DNA of 50,516 nt, taken from the NCBI RefSeq assembly GCF_001668615.1, contig NZ_LZMC01000017.1:1-50516 (forward strand), given 5' to 3'. The translations under genes were made by a program, and so were the position numbers. Origin of the DNA: Mycobacterium sp. 1274761.0 (GTDB taxonomy: Bacteria; Actinomycetota; Actinomycetes; Mycobacteriales; Mycobacteriaceae). Positions 8,711 to 19,316 of this stretch are shown in pieces; positions within the stretch are counted from its first letter, which is position 1; the number at the start of each line of letters is the position of its first letter. The notes beneath the pieces were generated by a model. The model was not told the DNA's origin. It saw only the letters and a program-made list of their open reading frames with translations, and searched no databases.

Positions 8711-10225
8711 ACATCACCTGAGCAGCCCAATAACGACGCGGCAGACATCCCCGAACAATTTCGGATCCGTCAAGGCAAGCGGGAGCGGTTGCTCGCCGAG
8801 GGTCGCGAGCCCTATCCAGTGGAGGTCGAGCGCACCCACACGCTGGCAGAGATCCGCGCCGCCTATCCCGATCTTCCCATCGACACCGCGACCGGCGAAG
8901 TCGTGGCGGTCGCCGGCCGGGTCGTCTTCGCGCGTAACTCCGGCAAGCTGTGCTTCGCCACCCTCCAGGAGGGTGACGGCACCCAGCTGCAGGCGATGAT
9001 CAGCCTGGCCAAGGTCGGACAGGAATCGCTGGACCGATGGAAGTCGGATGTCGACCTCGGCGACATCATCTCCGTCCACGGCGAGGTGATCAGTTCACGT
9101 CGCGGCGAATTGTCTGTGCTTGCCGACTCCTGGCAAATAATCTCCAAAGCGCTTAGACCGCTGCCCGTGGCTCATAAGGAAATGAGCGAGGAGTCGCGCG
9201 TGCGGCAGCGTTACGTCGATCTGATCGTCCGCCCCGAGGCCAGAACGATCGCTCGGCAACGCGTTGCGGTCGTGCGCGCCGTGCGCTCGGCGCTGGAGCG
9301 GCGCGGTTTTCTCGAGGTCGAGACGCCCATGCTGCAGACGCTGGCCGGCGGCGCCGCCGCTCGCCCATTCGTCACCCATTCCAACGCGCTGGACGCCGAC
9401 CTCTACCTCCGCATCGCGCCGGAACTGTTCTTGAAGCGATGCTTGGTCGGTGGATTGGAGAAGGTTTTCGAACTGAATCGGGTGTTCCGAAACGAAGGCG
9501 CGGATTCCACACATTCACCGGAATTTGCAATGTTGGAGACATACGAGGCCTACGGCACCTACGACGATTCCGCTGTGATGACACGAGAACTTATACAAGA
9601 GGTCGCCGATGAGGCGATTGGAACCCGAGCCGTGCCATTGCCTGATGGCACAAGCTACGACCTCGACGGCGAATGGGCGGCCATACAAATGTATCCGTCG
9701 TTGTCGGAAGCACTCGGTGAAGAAGTGACCCCGCACACCTCGGTAGAGCGGTTATGGGAGTTCGCCGACAGGCTAGGTGTCGAGATTCCCCGAGACCGCG
9801 GATACGGCCACGGCAAGCTGGTAGAGGAACTGTGGGAACACACCGTGGGAAACTCCCTTTCGGCCCCCACATTTGTTCGTGACTTTCCCGTCGAGACCAC
9901 CCCGCTTACCCGTGCTCACCGCAGCATTCCCGGTGTCACGGAGAAGTGGGACCTGTACGTGCGCGGTATCGAGCTCGCTACGGGATATTCGGAGCTAATT
10001 GATCCGGTGATCCAGCGGGAAAGGTTCGCTGCTCAAGCCCGCGCCGCCGCGGCAGGAGACGACGAGGCAATGGTGCTGGACGAGGATTTCCTCACCGCTC
10101 TTGAGTACGGTATGCCACCGACAACTGGCACTGGAATGGGCATCGACAGGTTGTTGATGGCGCTGACCGGACTGTCAATTCGGGAGACCGTTTTGTTTCC
10201 GATTGTTCGTCGACAGACCCACTGA
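8708..10225 (+). CDS. lysS: Lysyl-tRNA synthetase, class II
   Basis: LysS charges tRNA-Lys. It has 505 residues: an N-terminal OB-fold anticodon-binding domain (about 50-160) and a class II catalytic core. Motif 2 shows as [15 protein letters not shown], and motif 3 as [15 protein letters not shown] near the C-terminus. It matches the housekeeping LysS1 (Rv3598c) rather than the LysX fusion. The GTG start is fixed by the -10 box just upstream. From about base 9120 the codon choice differs from neighbours: ATA three times, AGA and AGG twice each, TTA, and frequent ACA, GGA and CTT. This suggests the 3' two-thirds came by recombination or is under weaker codon selection. Confidence 0.97.
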   Translation: MTSPEQPNNDAADIPEQFRIRQGKRERLLAEGREPYPVEVERTHTLAEIRAAYPDLPIDTATGEVVAVAGRVVFARNSGKLCFATLQEGDGTQLQAMISLAKVGQESLDRWKSDVDLGDIISVHGEVISSRRGELSVLADSWQIISKALRPLPVAHKEMSEESRVRQRYVDLIVRPEARTIARQRVAVVRAVRSALERRGFLEVETPMLQTLAGGAAARPFVTHSNALDADLYLRIAPELFLKRCLVGGLEKVFELNRVFRNEGADSTHSPEFAMLETYEAYGTYDDSAVMTRELIQEVADEAIGTRAVPLPDGTSYDLDGEWAAIQMYPSLSEALGEEVTPHTSVERLWEFADRLGVEIPRDRGYGHGKLVEELWEHTVGNSLSAPTFVRDFPVETTPLTRAHRSIPGVTEKWDLYVRGIELATGYSELIDPVIQRERFAAQARAAAAGDDEAMVLDEDFLTALEYGMPPTTGTGMGIDRLLMALTGLSIRETVLFPIVRRQTH

Positions 10226-10337
10226 CTGCCCTCATCCTCAACGCTGTTGAATGACCTGTCTTTATGTGGCAGATTGGTGCTCGGTTCAACAATGAGCTGG
10301 GCATCTTGTGCTCATCATGAAGGGCGTGTGTGAAGAA

Positions 10338-10679
10338 ATGGCCAAGAAAGTGACCGTCACCCTGGTCGACGATTTTGACGGTGAAGGCTCCGCCGATGAA
10401 ACCGTCGAATTCGGCCTCGACGGTGTGAGCTATGAGATCGATCTTTCTTCGAAGAATGCCGCGAAACTGCGCAACGATCTCAAGCAGTGGGTCGACGCCG
10501 GGCGTCGGGTCGGCGGCCGCAGGCGCGGGCGTTCGGCCGCGTCGGGCAGGGGCCGCGCTGCGATCGACCGGGAGCAGAGCGCAGCGATCCGTGAGTGGGC
10601 AAGGCGCAACGGTCACAGCGTGTCTACGCGCGGCCGTATCCCTGCCGACGTCATCGACGCTTTTCACGCTGCCACCTGA
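10338..10679 (+). CDS. lsr2: Lsr2 nucleoid-associated silencer
   Basis: Lsr2 is the mycobacterial H-NS analogue: it coats and bridges AT-rich DNA and silences horizontally acquired and cell-envelope genes. Its 113 residues contain the N-terminal dimerisation domain ([15 protein letters not shown] to about 60), a basic GRRRGRS linker, and the C-terminal DNA-binding domain with the minor-groove RGR hook in [10 protein letters not shown]. The start ATG is at 10338; in-frame codons upstream (10308, 10317) give a non-conserved extension. The gene is transcribed from its own upstream region (10226-10337) and followed by strong hairpins. Confidence 0.98.
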   Translation: MAKKVTVTLVDDFDGEGSADETVEFGLDGVSYEIDLSSKNAAKLRNDLKQWVDAGRRVGGRRRGRSAASGRGRAAIDREQSAAIREWARRNGHSVSTRGRIPADVIDAFHAAT

Positions 10680-10681
10680 AA

Positions 10682-10707
10682 TTGGCAACGAAATCCGCCG
10701 TTGCCAA
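10682..10707 (+). terminator. First of two overlapping hairpins after lsr2
   Basis: A perfect 9-bp stem, TTGGCAACG with CGTTGCCAA, closes an 8-base loop starting two bases after the lsr2 stop. Its last two bases are shared with the next hairpin, so the two structures may compete. It has no T-run. Confidence 0.4.
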
Positions 10708-10740
10708 AGCACGATCCCGGCCGGGCCGGGATCGTGCTTT
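10706..10740 (+). terminator. Strong hairpin terminator of lsr2
   Basis: A perfect 16-bp inverted repeat begins AAAGCACGATCCCGGC, has a CGG loop, and ends in GCTTT. It lies 26 bases after the lsr2 stop and separates lsr2 from clpC1. The short T-tail (CTTTCG) is typical of high-GC actinobacterial terminators. Confidence 0.85.
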
Positions 10741-10871
10741 CGCTAGTGGCGAACTATCCGCGCCGGGTCGAAGGAAACGATTTGTTCCACCAGCGCGTTG
10801 CTGACCTACGGAGCCCGGGTACATGGGGATACGGCATACCGCCAAGCAGGGCACCGGGGACGGCCGCCCAT

Positions 10872-10904
10872 TAGAGTGGGTGGCAGGTACGCCGTGCGGT
10901 GTAC
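10872..10904 (+). promoter_or_regulatory. clpC1 promoter -10 and adjoining palindrome
   Basis: TAGAGT at 10872-10877 fits the mycobacterial TANNNT -10. The predicted transcription start falls next to a perfect-arm palindrome at 10887-10904: GTACnCCG, two bases, CGGnGTAC. A repressor or activator bound there would control clpC1. ClgR regulates Clp genes in actinobacteria, but the spacing here does not match the ClgR consensus I know, so the binding protein is not assigned. About 47 bases of leader separate it from the ATG. Confidence 0.45.
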
Positions 10905-10950
10905 GGCCGCATTACGTACCGACCAATTTATGGAGAGCAGGTAACCACCG

Positions 10951-13491
<2,541 letters not shown>

Positions 13492-13495
13492 GCGA

Positions 13496-13563
13496 CACAA
13501 CGTCAGCCTGAGACTGCCGTCGCGCGTATATGTACGTCGCGACGCTCTCAGGCTGACTTTGTG
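13496..13563 (+). terminator. Long hairpin terminator of clpC1
   Basis: CACAA plus GTCAGCCTGAGA (13496-13513) pairs with TCTCAGGCTGAC plus TTGTG (13546-13563), about 17 pairs with one mismatch. The 32-base apical part can form a second GTCGCG/CGCGAC stem. It starts four bases after the clpC1 stop and ends just before the promoter of the riboswitch operon. Confidence 0.75.
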
Positions 13564-13574
13564 TTTAGGATGTG

Positions 13575-13697
13575 CGATGTAATCAGGCGGGCGAAGGAAT
13601 CTGGTGAGAATCCAGAACGGTCGCGCCACTGTGACAGTCAGACCCGGCAGCCGCCGTCGACCTTCTAACTGGGACGCGAAATCCCGGAGAGGAAATA
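13575..13697 (+). ncRNA. Cobalamin riboswitch before cbtB
   Basis: The leader holds the conserved cobalamin-aptamer core: GCGAAGGAATCTGGTGAG, AATCCAGAACGG, then CGCGCCACTGTGA, followed by a B12-box-like GTCAGACCCGGCA. A TAGGAT -10 box at 13566-13571 would start the RNA near 13578. The 3' end has GGGAcgcgaaaTCCC next to the GGAGAGGAAA ribosome-binding site of cbtB, so translational control by RBS masking is likely. B12 riboswitches upstream of CbtAB cobalt transporters are well documented. Confidence 0.9.
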
Positions 13698-13700
13698 CCC

Positions 13701-13916
13701 ATGACGTCTCCAGAGGCACGCAAGAGCGCAGCGCCCGCCCTCGACATCTCGGCGGCAAAGGCGGTCGTCTGGCTGTCGGCGACAGCGTTCCTTGCCCTGC
13801 TGGTGCTCTACTTCGTCGGCCTGGATCAGGGCGCGACGTCGGTGTTCGGCGGCAACACCTCGGTGCACGAGTTCATGCACGACGCACGTCATCTGCTCGG
13901 CTTCCCCTGCCACTAG
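13701..13916 (+). CDS. cbtB: CbtB cobalt-transporter subunit
   Basis: CbtB is the small subunit of the predicted B12-regulated cobalt transporter CbtAB. It has 71 residues with one membrane helix (about 22-44, VVWLSATAFLALLVLYFVG) and a C-terminal metal-binding tail rich in His and Cys (VHEFMHDARHLLGFPCH). The ATG follows GGAGAGGAAATACCC and lies directly after the cobalamin riboswitch, so excess B12 should shut it off. cbtA follows after 12 bases. Confidence 0.92.
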   Translation: MTSPEARKSAAPALDISAAKAVVWLSATAFLALLVLYFVGLDQGATSVFGGNTSVHEFMHDARHLLGFPCH

Positions 13917-13928
13917 TTCCGCCGTCGC

Positions 13929-14660
13929 ATGGAAAAACGAATAATCGGGCGCGGCCTGCTGGCCGGCGCAATCGCGAGCGTCGCGGCATTCGTCTTCGCA
14001 CGCACCTTCGTCGAACCGGTGATCGAACAGGCGATCGCGTTCGAGGAACTACAGGCGGGCGGCCACGATCACGGGGCTGAGCTTTTTACCCGCGGGGTGC
14101 AGGCCAACATCGGCATGGGTTTCGGCGTACTTGCGTTCGGCGTTGCGATGGGCGCGCTGTTGGCGGTCGTCTTCTGCGTGGCCTACGGCCGGGTGGGGCA
14201 TTCGTCACCGCGGCTGCTGTCCGTGCTGCTCGCGGGCGGAATGTTCCTATCGCTCTACGTGGTTCCGTTCCTGAAATACCCCGCGAGCCCGCCCGCGGTG
14301 AGCCTCGAGGAGACGATCCGGCAGCGCACCCTGCTGTACCTGCTGGCGGTGGTGGCATCGGCGGTGCTACTCGTCGCGGCGGTCTCGCTGGGTCGCCGCT
14401 TGCTCGAGCGCTTCGGCGCTTGGAGCGCGACGCTGATCGCGGCGGCGGCTTATGTGGCCGTCCTCGCGGTCGTGATGGCGGCGCTGCCGACCATCGACGA
14501 GACACCGCAGGGTTTCCCCGCCGACGTGCTCTACGAGTTCCGGCTGTACTCGCTGGGCACCCAGGCCGTCCTGTGGACGATCATCGCGGTGGTGTTCGGC
14601 TCGACGGTGCACGGGCTGCTCGGTGAGCGGCAGCGCGAGAAGAGTTACCTCGCCGCGTGA
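13929..14660 (+). CDS. cbtA: CbtA cobalt-transporter membrane subunit
   Basis: CbtA is the multi-spanning partner of CbtB, thought to import cobalt for cobalamin synthesis. It has 243 residues with five hydrophobic segments (about 8-26, 58-82, 95-115, 138-158, 168-190, plus a final one near 215). A GGHDHGAE segment between the first two probably binds metal at the outer face. The role is inferred from comparative genomics; transport has little direct biochemical proof. The stop overlaps the start of the phosphatase gene (GTGA), so the three genes are one riboswitch operon. Confidence 0.92.
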   Translation: MEKRIIGRGLLAGAIASVAAFVFARTFVEPVIEQAIAFEELQAGGHDHGAELFTRGVQANIGMGFGVLAFGVAMGALLAVVFCVAYGRVGHSSPRLLSVLLAGGMFLSLYVVPFLKYPASPPAVSLEETIRQRTLLYLLAVVASAVLLVAAVSLGRRLLERFGAWSATLIAAAAYVAVLAVVMAALPTIDETPQGFPADVLYEFRLYSLGTQAVLWTIIAVVFGSTVHGLLGERQREKSYLAA

Positions 14661-15208
14661 GTGAAGTCGTCCGGCTGACGCTGGTATCGCATGCCATGAC
14701 CGACGCGATGTCGGCCGGCCGGTTTCCCACCGACGAACCGCTGAACTCGGTCGGGCACCGCCAGGTGGACGCCTCGGTGGAGCTCGGCATCACCGACAGC
14801 GCGTTCTGCGGGCCGGAGAAGCGCACCAGGCAGACTGCGGAACTGCTTGGCCTGCAAGCTGATATCGATAACAGGCTGGCCGACCTGGACTGCGGCCGGT
14901 GGCGCGGCGATGTTCTCGGCGGCGTCCGGCCTGCCGACCTCGCCGTCTGGCTGACCGACCCGGCCAGGGCACCGCACGGCGGCGAGTCGATCGTCGACCT
15001 GGTCGACCGGGTGCGCGACTGGATGGACACGCTCACCGCACACCGCGGCCGGCTGGTCGCCGTCACGCACCCCGCGGTGGTCCGCGCAGCGATCCTGGTC
15101 GCGCTCGACGCGCCCGTAAAGTCCTTCTGGCGGATAGACGTTGCACCCGTCAGCCTGACCGTCATGCACTTTCGCGGCCACGCATGGAATGTGCGCTGCC
15201 GCAAGTGA
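14657..15208 (+). CDS. Histidine phosphatase (CobC/PGM-like) with degenerate RHG motif
   Basis: Branch-1 histidine phosphatase superfamily, 183 residues. The N-terminal catalytic motif, normally L-V-R-H-G-x-T, reads LVSHAMT here: the His is kept, but Arg and Gly are replaced by Ser and Ala. The EKRTRQTAE helix and second catalytic His (VTHPAVVRA) are intact. The riboswitch operon suggests a B12 role such as alpha-ribazole phosphate phosphatase (CobC), but the altered motif could mean reduced or changed activity. The GTG start overlaps the cbtA stop; the 3' end is one base from convergent lpqF. Confidence 0.85.
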   Translation: MSEVVRLTLVSHAMTDAMSAGRFPTDEPLNSVGHRQVDASVELGITDSAFCGPEKRTRQTAELLGLQADIDNRLADLDCGRWRGDVLGGVRPADLAVWLTDPARAPHGGESIVDLVDRVRDWMDTLTAHRGRLVAVTHPAVVRAAILVALDAPVKSFWRIDVAPVSLTVMHFRGHAWNVRCRK

Positions 15209-15209
15209 A

Positions 15210-16583
15210 TCAGGCGACGGGTATCAAGTCGAACGTCTGATGCACGATCGACAACAGCCAGCCCGCCGCGGTCTGACTGCGGAACTTCGGCCAGTTCAAC
15301 TGGAAACTGACCACATACGGTTGCCCGGTCCGGTCGACGGCGTACCAGCTGAAAGTCAAGTCGCCCGGCAGGTTTCCGCCCTTGGCGCCGATGTAGGGCC
15401 ACTTGGCGCGGTCCAGGTCGATGCCAGGGATCGCCGACAGAATCTGCTTCACCGGAGCCGCCGGGCCGACCGCTGAGGCCTGAAGCGCGGCATGCACGCG
15501 GCAGATGTCAGCAGCCGAGCCGTACCACTCCGCCCCGATGTCAGAGGCCGGCGTGTGGGTACGCTCAGGATCGGGATCATACGGCCGGGTGTCGGTCTCC
15601 TTGAACAACCGGGCGCGGCCTTCCTGCGACGACGACGCCTCCTGCCACTGCTCACGCAGATTCGGTCTGCCCCATCCGATCGAGAACAGCTCGTGCGTGG
15701 TCGGGAACGGCGTCATGCTCGTGGGGTCGTGATGTCCGGCGGCCGCCAGCGCCCGCTCGACGGCACCGGGACCGAGCCGGTTGATCAACAGGTCGGTGGC
15801 CATGTTGTCGCTGGCGGAGATCATCTGCTGGGCGGCCGTGCGCACCGACACGGTGGTGCCGTCGGGAACCTTGTCCAGGCCCGCCGCGCCGACGGCTTTG
15901 CCCTCCTTGGTGACCTTGAGCTGATCGTCCCAGCTGACCGAGCCGTCCTTGACGGCGTTCGAAACCGCCAGCAGCACATAGAGTTTGAAGATCGACGCCA
16001 ACGGCAACGACAGATCGGTGTTCGTGCCCGCAACCAGGGAGCAGCGGCCGCTGTTCACACTCGATACCGCATAGGAGTACTTCGCACCGGTCTTGGCGAT
16101 CTCGGTATCGATGTCCTGCCACGATTTGATGACCGGCGGCACCAGCTTCACATCGAACCGGTCCACCAGGCCGGCGTCGTTGGTGCGCAGCTCGATGGTC
16201 TGGGGCACCTGGTAGGACGTCAGCACGTGAAGGGTGGCGTGCCTGGCGCCGACGTCCAGATCGGTGAGCGTGAACGGGCGGTCCCACCAGATCTTGTCCA
16301 TGGTGACGCCGACGTCGTCCATGATCGGCGGCGCGGCCAGCGTGCGGATCCCGTTGGGCCCGATAGGCCAGTCCGAGTTCAGCATGTCCAAGATCTGCTT
16401 CGCGCGCAGACCCTGCGGAGTATTCGTGTCGATGCGGATGCTCTGTGCGGCCCCGGCAGGTCCGGTCGGCCCGGCATCGGCGCAACCGCAAGCCAGGGCG
16501 GTGATCAGCGTGACGACGACCGACAGTGCGATCGCGCAGCGGCGCGCCCTGCTCGCGTCAGCCCTTGGCGTCGGTCCCTGCAA
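15210..16583 (-). CDS. lpqF: LpqF-like beta-lactamase-fold lipoprotein
   Basis: Serine beta-lactamase/penicillin-binding-fold protein resembling M. tuberculosis LpqF (Rv3593). The about 457 residues start with a basic, hydrophobic signal peptide ending at ITALACGC, where Cys32 or Cys34 could be lipidated. An SnoaL/NTF2-like segment (about 50-150) precedes the catalytic domain with SIFK (Ser197, Lys200), SDN (258-260) and KGG near the end. All three active-site motifs are present, so hydrolase or peptidase activity is possible; a true resistance role is not shown. The TTG at 16583 is chosen so the signal peptide lies at the N-terminus; the ATG at 16652 would add 23 residues inside mhuD. Confidence 0.85.
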   Translation of the reverse strand: MQGPTPRADASRARRCAIALSVVVTLITALACGCADAGPTGPAGAAQSIRIDTNTPQGLRAKQILDMLNSDWPIGPNGIRTLAAPPIMDDVGVTMDKIWWDRPFTLTDLDVGARHATLHVLTSYQVPQTIELRTNDAGLVDRFDVKLVPPVIKSWQDIDTEIAKTGAKYSYAVSSVNSGRCSLVAGTNTDLSLPLASIFKLYVLLAVSNAVKDGSVSWDDQLKVTKEGKAVGAAGLDKVPDGTTVSVRTAAQQMISASDNMATDLLINRLGPGAVERALAAAGHHDPTSMTPFPTTHELFSIGWGRPNLREQWQEASSSQEGRARLFKETDTRPYDPDPERTHTPASDIGAEWYGSAADICRVHAALQASAVGPAAPVKQILSAIPGIDLDRAKWPYIGAKGGNLPGDLTFSWYAVDRTGQPYVVSFQLNWPKFRSQTAAGWLLSIVHQTFDLIPVA

Positions 16584-16887
16584 CGTCCAGTACAACCTCG
16601 AACTCGAGCAGCGACGCCCCGGTGGCAACCGGATTGGCCCGTTGACCGGCATGCGCCTCGATGGCCGGGCCCTGTGCCCAGGCCTGGAACGCCTCCTCGG
16701 ACTCCCACTGCGTGACCACGAAATAGCGATCCTCGCCCTTGACGGGCCGCAGCAGCTGGAAGCCGAGGAAGCCGGGCTGGTTGTCGACGGCGTGGGCGCG
16801 GTGGGCGAACCGCTTCTCCAGCTCGGGGCCGGCGTCCGGCGGGACCTCGATTGCGTTGATCTTCACCACAGGGTTCTGGCTGGGCAT
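16558..16887 (-). CDS. mhuD: Haem-degrading monooxygenase MhuD
   Basis: MhuD is a non-canonical IsdG-family oxygenase that opens haem to mycobilin and releases iron without CO. The 109 residues match the mycobacterial protein closely: VKINAIEVP with the catalytic Asn, FVVTQWESEEAFQAW with the ruffling-related Trp, and IEAHAGQRANP with the haem-ligand His. It belongs to the ABM ferredoxin-like fold. The ATG at 16887 sits seven bases after a TAGCCT -10 on the minus strand, indicating a leaderless mRNA. The 3' end overlaps the likely lpqF start, so lpqF may be co-transcribed. Divergent from the purine permease gene. Confidence 0.96.
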   Translation of the reverse strand: MPSQNPVVKINAIEVPPDAGPELEKRFAHRAHAVDNQPGFLGFQLLRPVKGEDRYFVVTQWESEEAFQAWAQGPAIEAHAGQRANPVATGASLLEFEVVLDVAGTDAKG

Positions 16888-16942
16888 GCGGTCAAGGCTA
16901 CCGCCTGCGCGCAGGGCGTCCGACGCACCTAGGGTTCCCCCT

Positions 16943-18355
16943 ATGCGGCGCCTCGACCGGTTCTTCGAACTGTCCGCGCGCGGATCGACGCTGACATCGG
17001 AGATCCGCGGCGGCGTGGTCACGTTCATCGCGATGGCCTACATCGTCGTGCTCAACCCGATCATCCTGTCGGACGCCAGGGACGTCGATGGCCACAGCCT
17101 CGACTTCGCGCAGATTTCGGCTGCGACGTCGCTCGCCGCCGGCGTCATGACGGTCCTATTCGGCCTGATCGCCCGGTTGCCGTTCGCCTTCGCTGCGGGT
17201 CTGGGCATCAACTCATTCCTCGCCACGACGGTCGTCGGCTCGGTCACCTGGCCCGAGGCGATGGGCCTGGTGGTGATCAACGGCGTCATCATCGTGGTGC
17301 TCGCGGCGACGGGCCTGCGCACGCTGATCTTCGACGCCGTGCCCATGCAGCTCAAGCTTGCGATCACCGCGGGCATCGGCGGTTTCATCCTGTTCATCGG
17401 CCTCGTCGATTCGGGCTTCATCGGCTCGACGGGCATGCCGTCACCCCCCGTGGGGCTTGGCGTGCATGGCGCCGGGTCCATCAGCACGGTCCCGACGCTG
17501 GTCTTCGTGGTCACGCTGCTGCTCACCTGCATCCTGGTCGCCCGCCGGGTGCGCGGCGCGATCTTTGTCGGCCTGCTGGCGGGGACCGTGCTCGCGGTCG
17601 TGATCGAGGCCGTCTGGCATCTCGGCTCGGCGACCGATCACCCCGGTGGATGGGGGCTGTCGGTGCCGACGATGTCGGGGTCGCCGTTCGCGATTCCCGA
17701 CCTGTCGCTTGTCGGCGCGTTCAGCCTCAACAGCTTCGGCCGCATCGGCGTATTGGCCGCGGTCATGCTGGTGTTCACGCTCGTGTTCGCCAACTTCTTC
17801 GACGCGATGGGCACCTTCACCGGTCTGTCGCGTGAGGTGAACGTCGCCGACGACCGCGGCACGTTTCCGCGCCTCCGGTCGGCGCTCATCGTGGAAGGTG
17901 CCGGGGCGGTGGTCGGTGGCGCGACGTCGTCCTCGTCCAACACCGTCTTCCTCGAGTCGGCGGCCGGCATCCAGGAGGGCGCGCGCACCGGGTTGGCGAA
18001 TCTGGTGACGGGCCTGCTGTTCTTCGCGGCGATGTTCGTGACGCCGCTCGCGTCGATCGTGCCCAACGAGGTCGCCGCCGCCGCACTGGTCGTCGTCGGC
18101 GTGATGATGTTCTCGCATCTGCGCGACGTTGACCTGTCGGAGTTCGCCGTCGCTGTGCCGGTCGTGCTGACCGTCGCGGTCATGCCGCTGTCCTATTCGA
18201 TCGCCAACGGAATCGGCGTGGGGTTCATCGCCTGGGTCGTGGTGCAGTCGGCGGTAGGCAAATGGCGCGAGATCAGCCCGCTGCTTTGGATCGCAGCCGC
18301 AGGATTTCTGGTGTACTTCGGACGCGGTTGGCTCGAATCGATGATCGGCACGTAA
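16943..18355 (+). CDS. AzgA-type NCS2 purine permease
   Basis: Nucleobase:cation symporter-2 family, AzgA (guanine/hypoxanthine or adenine) subgroup, 470 residues with about 12-14 membrane segments. Signature regions include GGVVTFIAMAYIVVLNP at the start, the LGINSFLA loop, and FFDAMGTFTGLSRE, which carries substrate-binding acidic residues. Purine or hypoxanthine uptake is the likely role; the exact substrate is unproven. The ATG at 16943 follows a TAGGGT -10 (16930-16935) by seven bases, so it is probably leaderless. The upstream frame from 16739 is antisense to mhuD and rejected. Confidence 0.93.
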   Translation: MRRLDRFFELSARGSTLTSEIRGGVVTFIAMAYIVVLNPIILSDARDVDGHSLDFAQISAATSLAAGVMTVLFGLIARLPFAFAAGLGINSFLATTVVGSVTWPEAMGLVVINGVIIVVLAATGLRTLIFDAVPMQLKLAITAGIGGFILFIGLVDSGFIGSTGMPSPPVGLGVHGAGSISTVPTLVFVVTLLLTCILVARRVRGAIFVGLLAGTVLAVVIEAVWHLGSATDHPGGWGLSVPTMSGSPFAIPDLSLVGAFSLNSFGRIGVLAAVMLVFTLVFANFFDAMGTFTGLSREVNVADDRGTFPRLRSALIVEGAGAVVGGATSSSSNTVFLESAAGIQEGARTGLANLVTGLLFFAAMFVTPLASIVPNEVAAAALVVVGVMMFSHLRDVDLSEFAVAVPVVLTVAVMPLSYSIANGIGVGFIAWVVVQSAVGKWREISPLLWIAAAGFLVYFGRGWLESMIGT

Positions 18356-18359
18356 CCCG

Positions 18360-19130
18360 ATGGGTCACGAATTCCTCACGCGCAGAGGAGGTCACGGTGT
18401 GACGATCGTGCTTGTGCACGGCCTCATGGGTCGCGGCAGCACGTGGTCACGCCAGCTGCCATGGCTGACCTCCTACGGCGAGGTGTACACCTACGACGCG
18501 CCGTGGCACCGCGGCCGCGAGGTCGCCGATCCGTACCCGATCTGCACGGAGCGGTTCGTCGACGACCTCGGTGACGCGGTGGCGTCGCTGGACGGGCCCG
18601 CTGTCCTCGTCGGCCATTCGATGGGCGGACTGCATTCATGGTGCCTTGCCGCATCGAAGCCCGAACTCGTGTCGGCCCTCGTCGTCGAAGACATGGCGCC
18701 GGATTTCCGCGGACGCACCACGGGTCCGTGGGAGCCGTGGTTGCACGCCCTGCCTGTCGAATTCACCTCACAGCAACAGGTTTACGACGAGTTCGGACCA
18801 GTAGCCGGGCGGTATTTCCTCGAGGCTTTCGACCGCACGCCGACCGGTTGGCGGCTGCACGGGCACACCACGATCTGGATTGACATCGCCGCGGAGTGGG
18901 GCACCCGTGACTACTGGGCGCAATGGCGCGAGGTCAGCGCGCCCGCCCTGCTCATCGAGGCGGGCAATTCGGTGACGCCGCAGGGGCAGATGCGGCAGAT
19001 GAACGAAACCGGCCGCCGCGCAACGTATCTGCGCGTGCCCGACGCCGGTCATCTGGTCCACGACGAACGCCCGGACGTCTACCGGACGGCGGTCGAGTCG
19101 TTCCTATCGCCGCTCGCCGGTCGCCCCTGA
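18360..19130 (+). CDS. Alpha/beta hydrolase, Rv3591c-like
   Basis: Cytoplasmic alpha/beta hydrolase of 256 residues. VLVHGLMGRGSTW provides the oxyanion region, the nucleophile Ser is in VGHSMGG, and the catalytic His is probably in DAGHLVHDE, with an Asp/Glu acid before it. A cap domain runs from about 130 to 195. The substrate is unknown, probably a small ester or amide. It follows the permease stop by four bases and may be co-transcribed. Its 3' end overlaps the convergent small membrane gene by 27 bases. Confidence 0.9.
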   Translation: MGHEFLTRRGGHGVTIVLVHGLMGRGSTWSRQLPWLTSYGEVYTYDAPWHRGREVADPYPICTERFVDDLGDAVASLDGPAVLVGHSMGGLHSWCLAASKPELVSALVVEDMAPDFRGRTTGPWEPWLHALPVEFTSQQQVYDEFGPVAGRYFLEAFDRTPTGWRLHGHTTIWIDIAAEWGTRDYWAQWREVSAPALLIEAGNSVTPQGQMRQMNETGRRATYLRVPDAGHLVHDERPDVYRTAVESFLSPLAGRP

Positions 19131-19316
19131 AGCCGGCCAGAAGGGCTGCTTCTCGAAGCGGGTGCGGATCGCGTCGAGATCGTGAGCGACGCGGAACCCG
19201 TCGCGGTCATCGTCAGAGAGCCCGCGCACACCGCGGTCCCGGTGCGCGGCCCAGCTCAACAGCGCCGCCACGGCGAAGGGGGCGATCAGAATCAGAAAGG
19301 TCAACGCCGTACTCAT
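19104..19316 (-). CDS. Small single-pass membrane protein
   Basis: Unrecognised 70-residue protein: one N-terminal membrane helix (about 4-23, rich in Leu, Ile and Ala), then a charged cytoplasmic tail with DDDRDGF and ending in EKQPFWPASGATGERR. The patterned tail and clean ATG make it look genuine rather than a shadow of the hydrolase it overlaps at the 3' end. Its start region is the mirror image of that of the divergent GlxA-type gene. Confidence 0.65.
   Translation of the reverse strand: MSTALTFLILIAPFAVAALLSWAAHRDRGVRGLSDDDRDGFRVAHDLDAIRTRFEKQPFWPASGATGERR

Noticed and set aside
8685..8717. GTG 8717 or ATG 8714 as the deaminase start
   Set aside because: Both overlap the lysS start and its promoter; the ATG at 8684 gives a family-like N-terminus and a possible leaderless -10.
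16584..16652. ATG at 16652 as the lpqF start
   Set aside because: It would place the signal peptide about 40 residues in and lies deep inside mhuD; the TTG at 16583 gives a normal lipoprotein leader.
15492..16715. 407-codon frame opposite lpqF and mhuD
   Set aside because: Shadow frame; the minus-strand genes have intact catalytic motifs.
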